The position numbers and the translations under genes were made by a program. Below, one piece after another: positions 7,882-15,640 of a stretch of DNA of 64,000 nucleotides. Source of the DNA: Hyphomicrobium sp. NDB2Meth4. Lineage in GTDB: Bacteria; Pseudomonadota; Alphaproteobacteria; Rhizobiales; Hyphomicrobiaceae. A model generated the notes under the pieces. That model searched no databases. It had not been told where the DNA came from and saw nothing but the letters and a program-made list of their open reading frames with translations. The first letter of the stretch is position 1; each line of letters opens with the position of its first letter. The stretch covers positions 1-64,000 of the forward strand of contig NZ_FPEJ01000006.1 in the NCBI RefSeq assembly GCF_900117445.1, written 5' to 3'.

Positions 7882-8150
7882 TATGATCTCCGTTGAGATC
7901 GCATGAGAATGATTCGGAGCGCAAGGGTTTGGTCTAGAAGGAAAAATCTGCCATTAAATCGATGAAGCTGGACACTGCAGTGAGGGAGCCATGGGAAGTC
8001 GAACTGCGCATCCTAACTAATTGATGCAATTGCACGGGCGCCGCGCGACCTCCGCTTTCATACCCATTTTTGTGTCCAATTTTTTCAGCTTCCGCAGCTC
8101 AGCTGCCGTCGATGACTTGCGAGGGCCGAAGCAGAAGAATGTTCGCCAGC
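7882..8150. other. Gap without a convincing gene
   Basis: Holds a possible degenerate fifth T-arm-like unit near 7981-8010 and otherwise low-information sequence. A 69-codon minus-strand frame (8017-8226) overlaps the AlpA-like gene in another frame and is not called. Confidence 0.4.
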
Positions 8151-8372
8151 TCACTCCCGATGCTGTCCCGATATTTTGCCGGTCGCCTGTGAGGAAATCC
8201 AACTTAGAATGTCGCTGCGCCACCACCGCCGCACTCTGGGTCCCAATAGTACACCGGGCGGGAAGTGCCCTTTTGAAATCCAGACGTAAAGGGTAGCCCG
8301 GCTCACCCCGATCAGACCCTGCACCTGCCCAATCGTCAGCAATCGGTCAGGCGTGCCTTGAACGCTACTCAT
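8151..8372 (-). CDS. AlpA/excisionase-type helix-turn-helix protein, 73 aa
   Basis: Small MerR-like winged-helix DNA-binding protein of the AlpA/excisionase class that regulates or assists excision of prophages and islands. LLTIGQVQGLIGVSRATLYV is the helix-turn-helix, and GHFPPGVLLGPRVRRWWRSD is the characteristic wing (FPxPxxLGxRxxxWxxxDI). The length is normal for AlpA. It is encoded opposite to the nearby serine recombinase and to the integrase. Confidence 0.8.
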   Translation of the reverse strand: MSSVQGTPDRLLTIGQVQGLIGVSRATLYVWISKGHFPPGVLLGPRVRRWWRSDILSWISSQATGKISGQHRE

Positions 8373-8422
8373 ACTAGCCTTTAAGAGGGGCGCACTTTCA
8401 CAACCCCCTCCGAGCGGCGCTC

Positions 8423-8546
8423 CAAAAAGGGTCGTTTTGTAGTCACTTGCCTTGCGGGAAAGTTAGCGGCCTGCAACGCTGCAAGCATGAGGCCTGCTGT
8501 TTCTCAACCGAAGTCCCACCGCGACCTTCGAAAACGACCCTTTTTG
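8423..8546. repeat. 16-bp perfect inverted repeat flanking 92 bp
   Basis: CAAAAAGGGTCGTTTT at 8423-8438 and its exact reverse complement at 8531-8546 bracket a 92-base spacer. Each arm plus flanks can be read as a weakly symmetric serine-recombinase site around a central GT, and the serine recombinase gene starts 65 bases to the right. GGGTCGTTT also resembles ends of Tn3-family transposons. The segment is therefore either a candidate invertible switch, resolvase sites or a pair of transposon ends. A simple terminator is unlikely with so long a loop. Confidence 0.6.
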
Positions 8547-8611
8547 ATAGCATCCATAACGTCGCATCCCGGCGCACCGCCTGGGCAATGAACGGCAGGA
8601 CGGATCGCTGA

Positions 8612-9181
8612 ATGAGACTGGGCTACGCCCGCGTATCCACCGATGACCAGAATGCGGATCTTCAGGTTGATGCGCTGACAAACTCGGGATGCGTCCGGGT
8701 ATTCGTCGACCGCGGAGTGTCCGGCGCCAGATACAGTCGGCCGGCTCTCGCGGAAGCACTGCGGTCGCTTGCCCCCGGTGACACACTTGTCACCTGGAAG
8801 CTCGACCGGCTGGGGCGAAGCCTGTCTCACCTCATTCAGACGCTGTCGATGCTTGAGAGGCGAGGGATCGCCTTTTGCTCCCTCACGGAGGCAATCGACA
8901 CTCAATCAGCAACCGGTCGATTACTGTTCCACGTCATGGGCGCTCTGGCGGAGTTCGAACGAGCCCTCATCAGCGAGCGAACCAAGGCTGGATTGGCGGC
9001 AGCTCGCCTTCGCGGCCGGCGGGGCGGGCGACCTCACAAGCTTTCGCGCAGCCAGGTCGAGACAGCTCGACAACTGCTTGGTGCCTACCGGTCACTGAGA
9101 AGCGTCGCCGAACATTTCTGCGTCTCGCCGCTGACCGTCAAAAGGGCCGTTTCGCATGCGCGATCACTCTCAGTGGAGTGA
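8612..9181 (+). CDS. Serine recombinase (resolvase/invertase family), 189 aa
   Basis: Small serine recombinase that performs site-specific DNA inversion or resolution. MRLGYARVSTDDQNADLQVD holds the catalytic Ser, GVSGARYSRPAL and TWKLDRLGRSLSHL carry the conserved arginines, and FHVMGALAEFERALISERT is the E helix used in dimerisation. The C terminus (about 145-189) is a helix-turn-helix (SLRSVAEHFCVSPLTVKRAV). The length matches Tn3-type resolvases and Hin/Pin invertases and no key residue is missing. Which of the two it is cannot be told without sites; the 16-bp inverted repeat upstream favours testing inversion. Confidence 0.9.
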   Translation: MRLGYARVSTDDQNADLQVDALTNSGCVRVFVDRGVSGARYSRPALAEALRSLAPGDTLVTWKLDRLGRSLSHLIQTLSMLERRGIAFCSLTEAIDTQSATGRLLFHVMGALAEFERALISERTKAGLAAARLRGRRGGRPHKLSRSQVETARQLLGAYRSLRSVAEHFCVSPLTVKRAVSHARSLSVE

Positions 9182-9286
9182 CGGCTTGGGCGAGCTTTGG
9201 AGTAGCTAAGGGTAGCTAGGAAATTCGATTAAGTTCCAACCCGACCTCGCTGCACTCTGCGCCCAGCAACTGAAGCCGAGGTGAAG

Positions 9287-9562
9287 ATGAGTGCAAGGTC
9301 GAAGGCGGTGATCGCGGCGCGGCTGAATGTGAGGCGTGGTCTCGATGAGAACGAGGCCGCCGTGTATCTCTCATTTTCGCCGGCCTTCTTTCGCAAGTTG
9401 GTGGAAGCGGGCGTGATGCCGAGGCCACGCGTGGCTGGAGCACGCCGCATCTGGGATGTCGAAGAACTGGATCTCGCATTCAAGTGCCTCCCGCGTGAAG
9501 AGGGCGAGCAGGGATCGGGACTGGCTGAACGAAAGCTCGACAGCTGGGAGGATTTTAAATGA
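9287..9562 (+). CDS. Excisionase-like small DNA-binding protein, 91 aa
   Basis: Predicted MerR/Xis-like winged helix. GLDENEAAVYLSFSPAFFRK is a helix-turn-helix, and RVAGARRIWDVEELDLAF matches the (R/G)xRRxWxxxDL wing of excisionases. The ATG at 9287 has GAGG at good spacing. Its stop overlaps the integrase start (ATGA at 9559), so the two are translationally coupled, the usual arrangement of xis and int in islands. Likely function: directing excision by the integrase. Confidence 0.75.
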   Translation: MSARSKAVIAARLNVRRGLDENEAAVYLSFSPAFFRKLVEAGVMPRPRVAGARRIWDVEELDLAFKCLPREEGEQGSGLAERKLDSWEDFK

Positions 9563-10752
9563 GCGACAAGAAGCTCAAATACATCGAGCGCTTCGTCGAC
9601 CGTCACGGTCGCGTTCGCTACTACTTTCGCCATGGAAGGGGTGAGCGCACACCTTTGCCAAGCGCGCCGGAGTCTCAGGCCTTCAAGGCGGCGTATGCCG
9701 CAGCACTCAAGAGGGTCGCTGTTAAAGCTGAGAAGAAGGTTCGCGGCGCTCCGGGCACCTTCGATCGTCTGGTCCAGGAATATTTCGAGAGCCCGGACTA
9801 TCTTCGCCTCGCCATGCAGACGCAGATGACCTACGCGAGCGTGATCGAGCGCTTCCTCATCGAGGAGAATGTCGGGCACCGCCTTGTGCGCGAGATGACG
9901 CGTAAGCACGTCCAGAAGATCATCGCCAAGCGCGCAGCCACACCCGGCGCGGCCAACCAGCTCCTGAAGAAGCTGAAGGTCCTGCTCCACTTCGCCATCG
10001 ACAACGGTTGGCGCACCGACGACCCGACCATCCGCATCAAGAAATTCGCCGAAGGCGAGTTCCACACGTGGACCGACGGGGAGATCGAGCGGTTTGAAGC
10101 GACTTGGCGTATTGGATCCCGCGAGCGCTTGGCGTTCGCGCTGTTCCTCTACTCGGGACAGCGTACGTCGGACGTCGCCAAGATGTCGTGGGCTGACGTG
10201 AGCGAGGACGGCATCTGGGTCGTGCAACGCAAGACCAAAGCCAAGTTGCTGGTCCCGTTCCACCCGGAACTCTATGCCATTCTATCGGCATCGCGTCGTC
10301 GCGAGGGCGCGATCCTGCAGACGGCCTTTGGCAAGCCTTTCAGCTCTAAGGGGTTGAGCAATTTCATGGGCGTGCGCATCGGCAAAGCCGGCTTGCCCGA
10401 GCGGTGCGTTACGCACGGGCTACGAAAGGCAGCAGCACGCCGGCTCGCAGAGGCCGGATGCTCAGCAAACGAGATCGCCGCCATCACCGGCCATGCGAGC
10501 CTCGAGGAAGTTGCGCGCTACACAAAGGCGGCTGAGCAGAAGAAGCTGGCGCGTTCGGCCATGGACAGGCTGGCGCGTGAAAGGCCTGCCGTTCCAGGGG
10601 TGGGAGTCCAGCCCGAAGGTTTGGGAATGGGCGGTGGCGGGTTTGGGAAAATGAGCCCAAATACCCCCTACAATGTCAATGACTTACAGATTGGATGGCG
10701 CCCCGTAGGGGACTCGAACCCCTGTTCCCAACGTGAGAGGCTGGTGTCCTAG
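9559..10752 (+). CDS. Island tyrosine integrase, 397 aa
   Basis: Tyrosine recombinase with N-terminal arm and core-binding regions (about 1-170) and a catalytic domain (about 175-345). Catalytic landmarks are the Arg in LYSGQRTSDVAKM, the HxxR box in VTHGLRKAAARRLAEAG, and GHASLEEVARYTKAAE with the nucleophilic Tyr. It lies at the island edge pointing at the 3' end of tRNA-Glu, the standard arrangement for islands that insert into tRNA genes. The final 20 codons (RPVGDSNPCSQRERLVS) are antisense to the tRNA, so after excision the gene would acquire a different 3' end. ATG 9559 overlaps the upstream xis-like stop. Confidence 0.9.
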   Translation: MSDKKLKYIERFVDRHGRVRYYFRHGRGERTPLPSAPESQAFKAAYAAALKRVAVKAEKKVRGAPGTFDRLVQEYFESPDYLRLAMQTQMTYASVIERFLIEENVGHRLVREMTRKHVQKIIAKRAATPGAANQLLKKLKVLLHFAIDNGWRTDDPTIRIKKFAEGEFHTWTDGEIERFEATWRIGSRERLAFALFLYSGQRTSDVAKMSWADVSEDGIWVVQRKTKAKLLVPFHPELYAILSASRRREGAILQTAFGKPFSSKGLSNFMGVRIGKAGLPERCVTHGLRKAAARRLAEAGCSANEIAAITGHASLEEVARYTKAAEQKKLARSAMDRLARERPAVPGVGVQPEGLGMGGGGFGKMSPNTPYNVNDLQIGWRPVGDSNPCSQRERLVS

Positions 10753-10771
10753 GCCACTAGACGAACGGGAC
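10696..10771 (-). tRNA. tRNA-Glu (CTC)
   Basis: A 76-nt cloverleaf including encoded CCA. The acceptor stem is GTCCCGT paired with ACGGGGC (one G-T wobble); the D arm includes AGTGGCCTAGG; the anticodon loop CTCTCAC has CTC at positions 34-36 and U33; and the T arm is AGGGG-TTCGAGT-CCCCT. The 3' end faces the integrase and should be the attachment site of the island. The distal repeat of this 3' end is not in the window. Confidence 0.93.
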
Positions 10772-10866
10772 AGCGCTGGAAGCGCTCGTATATGGGCAGA
10801 GGCCCCTATCAATCAAGCCATTTCTTCGGCCTGCGGCGTCACGGGGCAGCAAAGTGCTCGAAAGTG

Positions 10867-11232
10867 CTAGTTTGTGGGGGCCGCGCGCTCTATCCCCACG
10901 CGCGCCAGCGGCTTTCCGTTCTTGAGATCGAGCACGGCGATGCCTTCGCGGCCCGCGGCGATGTAGTGCACGGCGAGGCGATCGCCCGACAGGGAGATCG
11001 AGCGCACGTCGGCGCCGGCGGGGAGTTGCATAGTCTGCTCGGTGCTCAGCGCTTCGACCGCCACGACGGGCGGTTGCACCGGCTGGCGCGACGCGAGATA
11101 GATGATGCGGCCGATAATAACGGCGAGCCCGGCGAAGAGCAGGACGCCCAGCGCGATCACGATGATCTTGAGATTGCGCTGCAGGCGCAGCTCATCCGCG
11201 GACGGTGCCTCTGCCTCAACTCTTTCCTGCAT
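10867..11232 (-). CDS. Single-pass membrane protein upstream of rluD (DUF6476-like), 121 aa
   Basis: A conserved-type alphaproteobacterial protein with a charged N terminus, one transmembrane helix near residues 20-45 (LKIIVIALGVLLFAGLAVII), and a C-terminal beta-rich region with ISLSGDRLAVHY and GIAVLDLKNGK. It resembles the DUF6476 family, which I recall next to rluD in related genomes; the family name is from memory. ATG 11232 has GGAGGG upstream. It is divergent from rluD with about 46 bases between starts, so the promoters must overlap or lie within neighbouring codons. Confidence 0.7.
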   Translation of the reverse strand: MQERVEAEAPSADELRLQRNLKIIVIALGVLLFAGLAVIIGRIIYLASRQPVQPPVVAVEALSTEQTMQLPAGADVRSISLSGDRLAVHYIAAGREGIAVLDLKNGKPLARVGIERAAPTN

Positions 11233-11278
11233 CAATCCCTCCCTCATCGCGGAGGCCAACGGATACCCATTGCGCCCC

Positions 11279-12295
11279 ATGAGCGATCGTCTCGAAGAAC
11301 ACCACGCGGGCCTCGTCGAGCTCCAGGTGGGTGAAGCGGAAGCCGGCAGCCGCCTCGATAAACTGCTCGCCCAGCGCGTCACGACATTGAGCCGCGCGCG
11401 GATTCAGGCGCTGATCCGGTCTGGCAACGTGACCGGCCCGGGCGGGGGGACCATAGGAGACGGCTCCTACAGGGTCAAACCGGGGGAGACGTTCACCATC
11501 AACGTCCCCGAAGCTGAGCCGGCCGAGCCCGAAGGCGAGGATATTGCGCTCGATGTCGTCTACGAGGACGGCGACGTGATCGTGATCAACAAGCCGGCGC
11601 ATCTGGTGGTGCACCCCGCCGCCGGCCACAGCAGCGGCACCTTGGTGAACGCGCTGATCGCGCATTGTGGCTCCAGCCTGTCGGGCATTGGCGGCGTGAA
11701 GCGGCCCGGCATCGTCCATAGGCTGGACAAGGGTACGTCGGGGCTGCTCGTCGTTGCCAAGAACGATGCTGCGCACAAGGCGCTGAGCGAGCAGTTCGCC
11801 GCGCACGGCGCCGACGAAAAGATGCATCGCGCGTACCTGGCGCTGGTGTGGGGGAAACCGTTGCGCCCGCGCGGCGTTATCTCGGCACGGCTCGACCGGA
11901 GCCGTTCCAACCGCACCAAGATCGCGGTGGTGACGGGCGAGAGCGGGCGGCACGCGGTGACGCATTACGAAGTGCTGGAGACGTTCGATACTCCGGCGGG
12001 TGAAGTGTCACTGCTCCGCCTGGAACTTGAAACGGGGCGCACGCATCAGATTCGCGTGCATCTTGCACACATCGGGCATCCGGTGCTCGGCGATGCGACG
12101 TACGGCAGCGGATTCAAGGCCAAGACGACGAAGTTGAGCGAAGAGGCGGTTGCAGCTCTAGATGCGCTGCATCGGCAAGCGTTGCACGCCGCGGAGCTCG
12201 GGTTCGAGCACCCAAGAACGAAGAAGCCGTTGGCGTTCGAGGCGCCGTTGCCCAACGATATGAAGGCGCTACTTGAAGCGCTCTCATCCGATTAG
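11279..12295 (+). CDS. rluD: Ribosomal large subunit pseudouridine synthase, RluD-like
   Basis: Converts specific uridines of 23S rRNA helix 69 to pseudouridine during large-subunit assembly. Residues 24-70 form an S4-type RNA-binding domain (SRLDKLLAQRVTTLSRARIQ), followed by the RluA-family catalytic domain. The motif GIVHRLDKGTSGLLVVAK contains the catalytic Asp (about residue 150). ELETGRTHQIRVHLAHIGHP is the second family signature. The 338-residue length is normal. ATG 11279 is chosen because it begins the conserved region; earlier in-frame codons are antisense to the divergent gene. Assignment to RluD rather than RluC rests on overall form and the S4 domain. Confidence 0.9.
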   Translation: MSDRLEEHHAGLVELQVGEAEAGSRLDKLLAQRVTTLSRARIQALIRSGNVTGPGGGTIGDGSYRVKPGETFTINVPEAEPAEPEGEDIALDVVYEDGDVIVINKPAHLVVHPAAGHSSGTLVNALIAHCGSSLSGIGGVKRPGIVHRLDKGTSGLLVVAKNDAAHKALSEQFAAHGADEKMHRAYLALVWGKPLRPRGVISARLDRSRSNRTKIAVVTGESGRHAVTHYEVLETFDTPAGEVSLLRLELETGRTHQIRVHLAHIGHPVLGDATYGSGFKAKTTKLSEEAVAALDALHRQALHAAELGFEHPRTKKPLAFEAPLPNDMKALLEALSSD

Positions 12296-12684
12296 CGGCA
12301 AATCGTGCCGGCCGGCAAAAGCTCACGTTAGCGTCTGGCGGGGTTTGTATGTCCCCGCCAAAAGGCGCGTTAGCAGATGAGCCGCTATTCTCGGGGCCGT
12401 GCTCCGGGCAGAATGGCAAATGCGTCCGAAAGGTCACGATAACGCGAGCAGCTGTGTCCACATTACTGGACTGCAACTGCGACATAGGTCGAATGCAACA
12501 ATGTAGCCTTTGACCGCGTATAAGCAGACAGAGGCCCAGAGGCAACTATCGACGGAAATCTGGGTAGCAGGACGTTTGGGTTTCAAGGGGCACGCAACAA
12601 TATATGTGCCCTGCGCATATGTGCCCTGCGTGGCCATGCCGCGTAGTTACGAGGGACCGCCCACGGCACTGGGGCGGACAGGTG
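12296..12684. other. Intergenic region upstream of rpoH
   Basis: About 390 bases between rluD and rpoH with no convincing gene. It should hold the rpoH promoter and leader; a tandem ATGTGCCCTGCG repeat at 12604-12630 precedes the coding start. No confident promoter boxes were identified. Confidence 0.5.
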
Positions 12685-13593
12685 ATGAATATGGCGACCA
12701 CTTCGAAGCTTCCGACGATCGCACAAGGCTCGCTGGGTCTTTCCCGGTATCTCGAAGAGATCCGCAAGTTCCCCATGCTCGAGCCGGGCGAGGAATTCAT
12801 GCTGGCCAAGCGCTGGCAGGAGCACGCCGACCAGGACGCGGCTGAAAAGCTCGTGACGTCGCATCTGCGACTGGTCGCGCGCATCGCCATGGGCTACCGC
12901 GGCTACGGCCTGCCGATCGGCGAGGTCATCTCCGAGGGCAACGTCGGCCTGATGCAGGCGGTAAAGCGGTTCGATCCGGACAAGGGCTTCCGCCTCGCAA
13001 CGTACGCGATGTGGTGGATCCGCGCGTCGATCCAGGAATACATCCTGCGCTCGTGGAGCCTCGTGAAGATGGGCACCACGGCCGCACAGAAAAAGCTGTT
13101 CTTCAACCTGCGGCGCGCCAAGAGCCAGCTGCAGGCGCTGGACGAGGGCGATCTTCGCCCCGACCAAGTGAAGACGATCGCGCACAAGTTCGGTGTGAGC
13201 GAAGCCGACGTGGTGTCGATGAACCGGCGCCTTGGCGGTGACGCGTCGCTCAACGCGCCCGTGCGCAACGACATGGAAGCGGGCGAGTGGCAGGACTGGC
13301 TTGCCGACGATCAGCCGACGCAAGAGGAAGTGCTTGGCGAGGAGCAGGAACTCGATCAGCGCAAGAGCTACCTGACGAGTGCACTGTCGACGCTCAACGA
13401 CCGCGAGCGGCGTATCTTCGAAGCGCGGCGTCTCACTGAGCAGCCGGCGACGCTGGAAGATCTGTCGACCGAGTTCGGCGTTTCGCGCGAGCGCATCCGG
13501 CAGATCGAGGTGCGCGCGTTCGAGAAGGTGCAGAAGGCGGTGCAGTCCGCGGCTATGGCGGACGAGACCGAGCGCCAGCAGCACATCAGCTAA
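12685..13593 (+). CDS. rpoH: RNA polymerase sigma-32 (heat-shock) factor RpoH
   Basis: Alternative sigma factor that directs RNA polymerase to heat-shock promoters. Region 2 includes LVTSHLRLVARIAMGYRGYG and the -10 recognition helix FRLATYAMWWIRASIQEYIL; the RpoH box just after it reads QKKLFFNLRR. Region 4 has the helix-turn-helix EFGVSRERIRQIEVRAFEKV. The length of about 302 residues is normal. The start may be ATG 12685 or ATG 12691; AGGTG serves the second at better spacing. Its likely targets include groES-groEL further along the window. Confidence 0.95.
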   Translation: MNMATTSKLPTIAQGSLGLSRYLEEIRKFPMLEPGEEFMLAKRWQEHADQDAAEKLVTSHLRLVARIAMGYRGYGLPIGEVISEGNVGLMQAVKRFDPDKGFRLATYAMWWIRASIQEYILRSWSLVKMGTTAAQKKLFFNLRRAKSQLQALDEGDLRPDQVKTIAHKFGVSEADVVSMNRRLGGDASLNAPVRNDMEAGEWQDWLADDQPTQEEVLGEEQELDQRKSYLTSALSTLNDRERRIFEARRLTEQPATLEDLSTEFGVSRERIRQIEVRAFEKVQKAVQSAAMADETERQQHIS

Positions 13594-13603
13594 TGCTAAG
13601 CGG

Positions 13604-13625
13604 CGGCGCCGTTATTGCGGCGCCG
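13604..13625. terminator. Convergent hairpin between rpoH and the next gene
   Basis: CGGCGCCG-TTATTG-CGGCGCCG, an 8-bp perfect stem located between the stop of rpoH and the opposing gene, whose stop codon lies in the hairpin loop. There is no T tract, so termination would need Rho or the hairpin may only protect 3' ends. Confidence 0.45.
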
Positions 13626-14886
13626 TCACCTTCAGGTCGCTGACCGTCCAGGTATCACCCTTTTTCGTGTCGGCTGAGGCCGCCAGCATTCCAATGTAGC
13701 TGGCGCCGACCGGCGGATCGCCGTGGAAGCTTGCCGCTGGCTTGCCGTTGATGGCGATCTCGGCCTGAGGCCCTTTGATCGTCACGCGCAGGGTGTTGCG
13801 CTCCTTCGAGCCGGTATTGACGGCAGCGACCTTCGTCCACGCGACAGGCCGCTTGGCGACGACCTTGCCATCGACAATGCGTGCGACGGTGAAATAGCCG
13901 TTGGGGGCGACGACCGCCTGGTAGTAGTTGCGGCTGTCCTGCACCCAGAACAGCAGCCCGGCGTAGCTCGCTGTCGGGTTTATAGTGTTGTTGGCGGGCC
14001 GGACGGTCAGACAAGCATCCATATCGGAGAAGACGAAAGCGCGGTTCCACCGAAGCGCGGATGTGCCGGGGTTGGGGTCGAACTCGGCCTCGCCGCCGGA
14101 GATCTTAACCTCGCCGTCCTTCGTCCCCCACATCGGATCGTGATCGGTGAACTTGTCCTCGAACAGCAGCCGCCCGGTGCCGCAATTGTTTTCCGCGGCG
14201 GCGGGAACGGCGCCGGTGGTTTGCACTTCCGCTGCGGACGACGGCGCGGCTGTCGCTGCAGCCGCTGCGGGAGGCGAGCCCAGCTTGAAGTCGGTGAAGC
14301 GCCAGGTGTCGACGGCGGCGGGTGCCGACGATGCGATTAGGCCGATGTGGCTCGCGCCCTCGGGCGCTTGACCGCGGAAGCGTGCAACCTCGGCGTCGTT
14401 GATGCGCACGGCGACATTCGCGCCCTCAATCGTGACGCGCAGAATATTGGTCGCGTCGGCGCCGGTCTTAATGGCGCTGTTCGGCGTCCAGTGGACGAGC
14501 GGCGCACCAAGAATGCGACCGCCCACTTTACGCGCCACCGTCACCATGCCGTTGCGCGAGATGACTGCCTGATAGAAGTTGTCCTTGTCGACGCCCCAAA
14601 ACAGCAGGCCGGCGTAACCGCGAGAGGCGTCGGCGGTGGTGTCTGGCATTTGGATGGTGACGCAGACGTCGGCGTCAGTCAGTGACTTGCCGGCGTTCCA
14701 GCGAGCCGTCTGCGTGCCGACCTCGGGTGCAAGGATCGCTGCGTTGTTCTCGATGCGGAACTGCGCGTCGGCGTCGCCCCAGCCCGCTTCGCCGGTCTGG
14801 AAGGTTTCGGGCGCCGCTGCCGGATCACATGCCCAGACGGGTGTCGCCAAAAGACAGGCAGCCAGGGCAAATGGGGCAAAGCGCAT
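13612..14886 (-). CDS. Secreted protein with two tandem LamG/3-keto-disaccharide-hydrolase-like domains, 424 aa
   Basis: The signal peptide MRFAPFALAACLLATPVWA is followed by two copies of a beta-rich domain of about 180 residues. Shared features are a CVTIQ/CLTVRP strand, a SxGYAGLLFWGVDKDNFYQAV or ASYAGLLFWVQDSRNYYQAV block, an RNTLRVTIKG-type strand and an ASxIGxxAAS segment. The copies are joined by an Ala/Pro-rich linker (about 210-245). The fold resembles concanavalin-like family domains that bind or cleave sugars, but no catalytic pair is evident. ATG 14886 is chosen for the signal peptide and a GAGGT site. Probably a periplasmic or surface protein of unknown ligand. Confidence 0.75.
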   Translation of the reverse strand: MRFAPFALAACLLATPVWACDPAAAPETFQTGEAGWGDADAQFRIENNAAILAPEVGTQTARWNAGKSLTDADVCVTIQMPDTTADASRGYAGLLFWGVDKDNFYQAVISRNGMVTVARKVGGRILGAPLVHWTPNSAIKTGADATNILRVTIEGANVAVRINDAEVARFRGQAPEGASHIGLIASSAPAAVDTWRFTDFKLGSPPAAAAATAAPSSAAEVQTTGAVPAAAENNCGTGRLLFEDKFTDHDPMWGTKDGEVKISGGEAEFDPNPGTSALRWNRAFVFSDMDACLTVRPANNTINPTASYAGLLFWVQDSRNYYQAVVAPNGYFTVARIVDGKVVAKRPVAWTKVAAVNTGSKERNTLRVTIKGPQAEIAINGKPAASFHGDPPVGASYIGMLAASADTKKGDTWTVSDLKVTAPQ

Positions 14887-15412
14887 CGTGAAACCTCGCA
14901 GGTGATTCGAGTTGATGAAAGTATGCCGTAGAAAAAGGCGAGAATGACGCCTTATGGCCCGTTTTTGGCCTCGCACCGCAAGTGCTCCGCGCATGCAACA
15001 TTAATTTGCTGCGGTGCACCCCTCGGATATTGGGCCGAATCACATACTCTTATGCGTGAGGGGGCCGATCCTCTCGCGACTCCCGCTTGGAGCCGTATCG
15101 AGTGCGCGTCGGAGAAGGAGGGGCCTACGCCCTTGTTATCTCTGAGCCAGAACTGTCGAAAGACAGGCAGCATTTGCCGGATGGATGCGCGGCGGGCATG
15201 GATGGGGCCGCCCCAGGGAGCATCTGTCAGTTCTGATTGTCGGCCTCTGCCGAGCCCTATCCGCTACCGCCGCATTCCTCCGCAATCACCGATGATCGCC
15301 GTTCGGCTACCGCGCCCTTCCTGGCCGGTGCGTCGACGCATGGCGTCTATCGGCCGTTTGTTTTCCGATTGCTGCTCGAGGCTACGGCACTTACTGGAAG
15401 ATGGAGTGGACA
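14887..15412. other. Intergenic region with two weak inverted repeats
   Basis: About 525 bases without a convincing gene. It contains GCACCGCA/TGCGGTGC (14973-14980 and 15010-15017) and CAGAACTG/CAGTTCTG (15148-15155 and 15228-15235). The second pair could fold the leader upstream of the small gene at 15413. No known riboswitch or RNA family was recognised. Confidence 0.4.
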
Positions 15413-15556
15413 ATGCTGAAGCGCCTTCACTCTTCGAAGGTCCCACACACCGTATCTTCTCCTGCGCGTGTCGTTCGTTCGCTTCGGCTTGAATTGGAAT
15501 GGTATCGGATACTGCTCTGGCGCCACAGACAAATGCGTCCTCCAAGTATGACTTGA
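15413..15556 (+). CDS. Candidate small basic protein, 47 aa
   Basis: ATG 15413 follows GGAAGATGGAGTGGACA, a usable ribosome binding site, and the frame gives MLKRLHSSKVPHTV... with EWYRILLWRHRQMR near the end. A strong intrinsic terminator begins 50 bases after the stop, which supports a real transcript here. The protein is very basic and has an amphipathic C-terminal helix, like many small alphaproteobacterial proteins, but no family is recognised. A non-coding RNA ending at the same terminator is the alternative. Confidence 0.45.
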   Translation: MLKRLHSSKVPHTVSSPARVVRSLRLELEWYRILLWRHRQMRPPSMT

Positions 15557-15605
15557 CGGGGGCTTAGCCGGGAGGGCGTGCGAACCCAATCCCGGCCACA
15601 AGATA

Positions 15606-15640
15606 AAAGGCCGGTCCTGCGGGACCGGCCTTTGTTGTTT
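15606..15640 (+). terminator. Strong intrinsic terminator
   Basis: A 12-bp perfect stem, AAAGGCCGGTCC / GGACCGGCCTTT, closed by a TGCG tetraloop (15618-15621) and followed by TTTGTTGTTTTT. It ends plus-strand transcription from the small gene at 15413 or from an RNA in this gap. Confidence 0.85.

Noticed and set aside
7665..7904. Minus-strand open frame of 79 codons
   Set aside because: Its residues (RGFESLRLL, TRVRIPPPPP) are the usual translation artefact of tRNA T-arms; the DNA is the T-arm array.
8017..8226. Minus-strand frame of 69 codons downstream of the AlpA-like gene
   Set aside because: Overlaps the AlpA-like gene in another frame and has no ribosome binding site; a frameshifted 3' extension cannot be excluded.
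9229..10263. Minus-strand frame of 344 codons opposite the integrase
   Set aside because: Antisense to a well-supported integrase with intact catalytic motifs.
10696..10752. C-terminal end of the integrase (RPVGDSNPC...) as a functional domain
   Set aside because: It is the antisense translation of tRNA-Glu; the same peptide appears whenever a frame crosses such a tRNA.
12583..13584. Minus-strand frame opposite rpoH
   Set aside because: Antisense to rpoH, which has all sigma-factor regions.
14973..15235. Two inverted repeats that might indicate a riboswitch
   Set aside because: Short arms with long spacers; no consensus of a known riboswitch was recognised and the sequence does not fold convincingly by eye.
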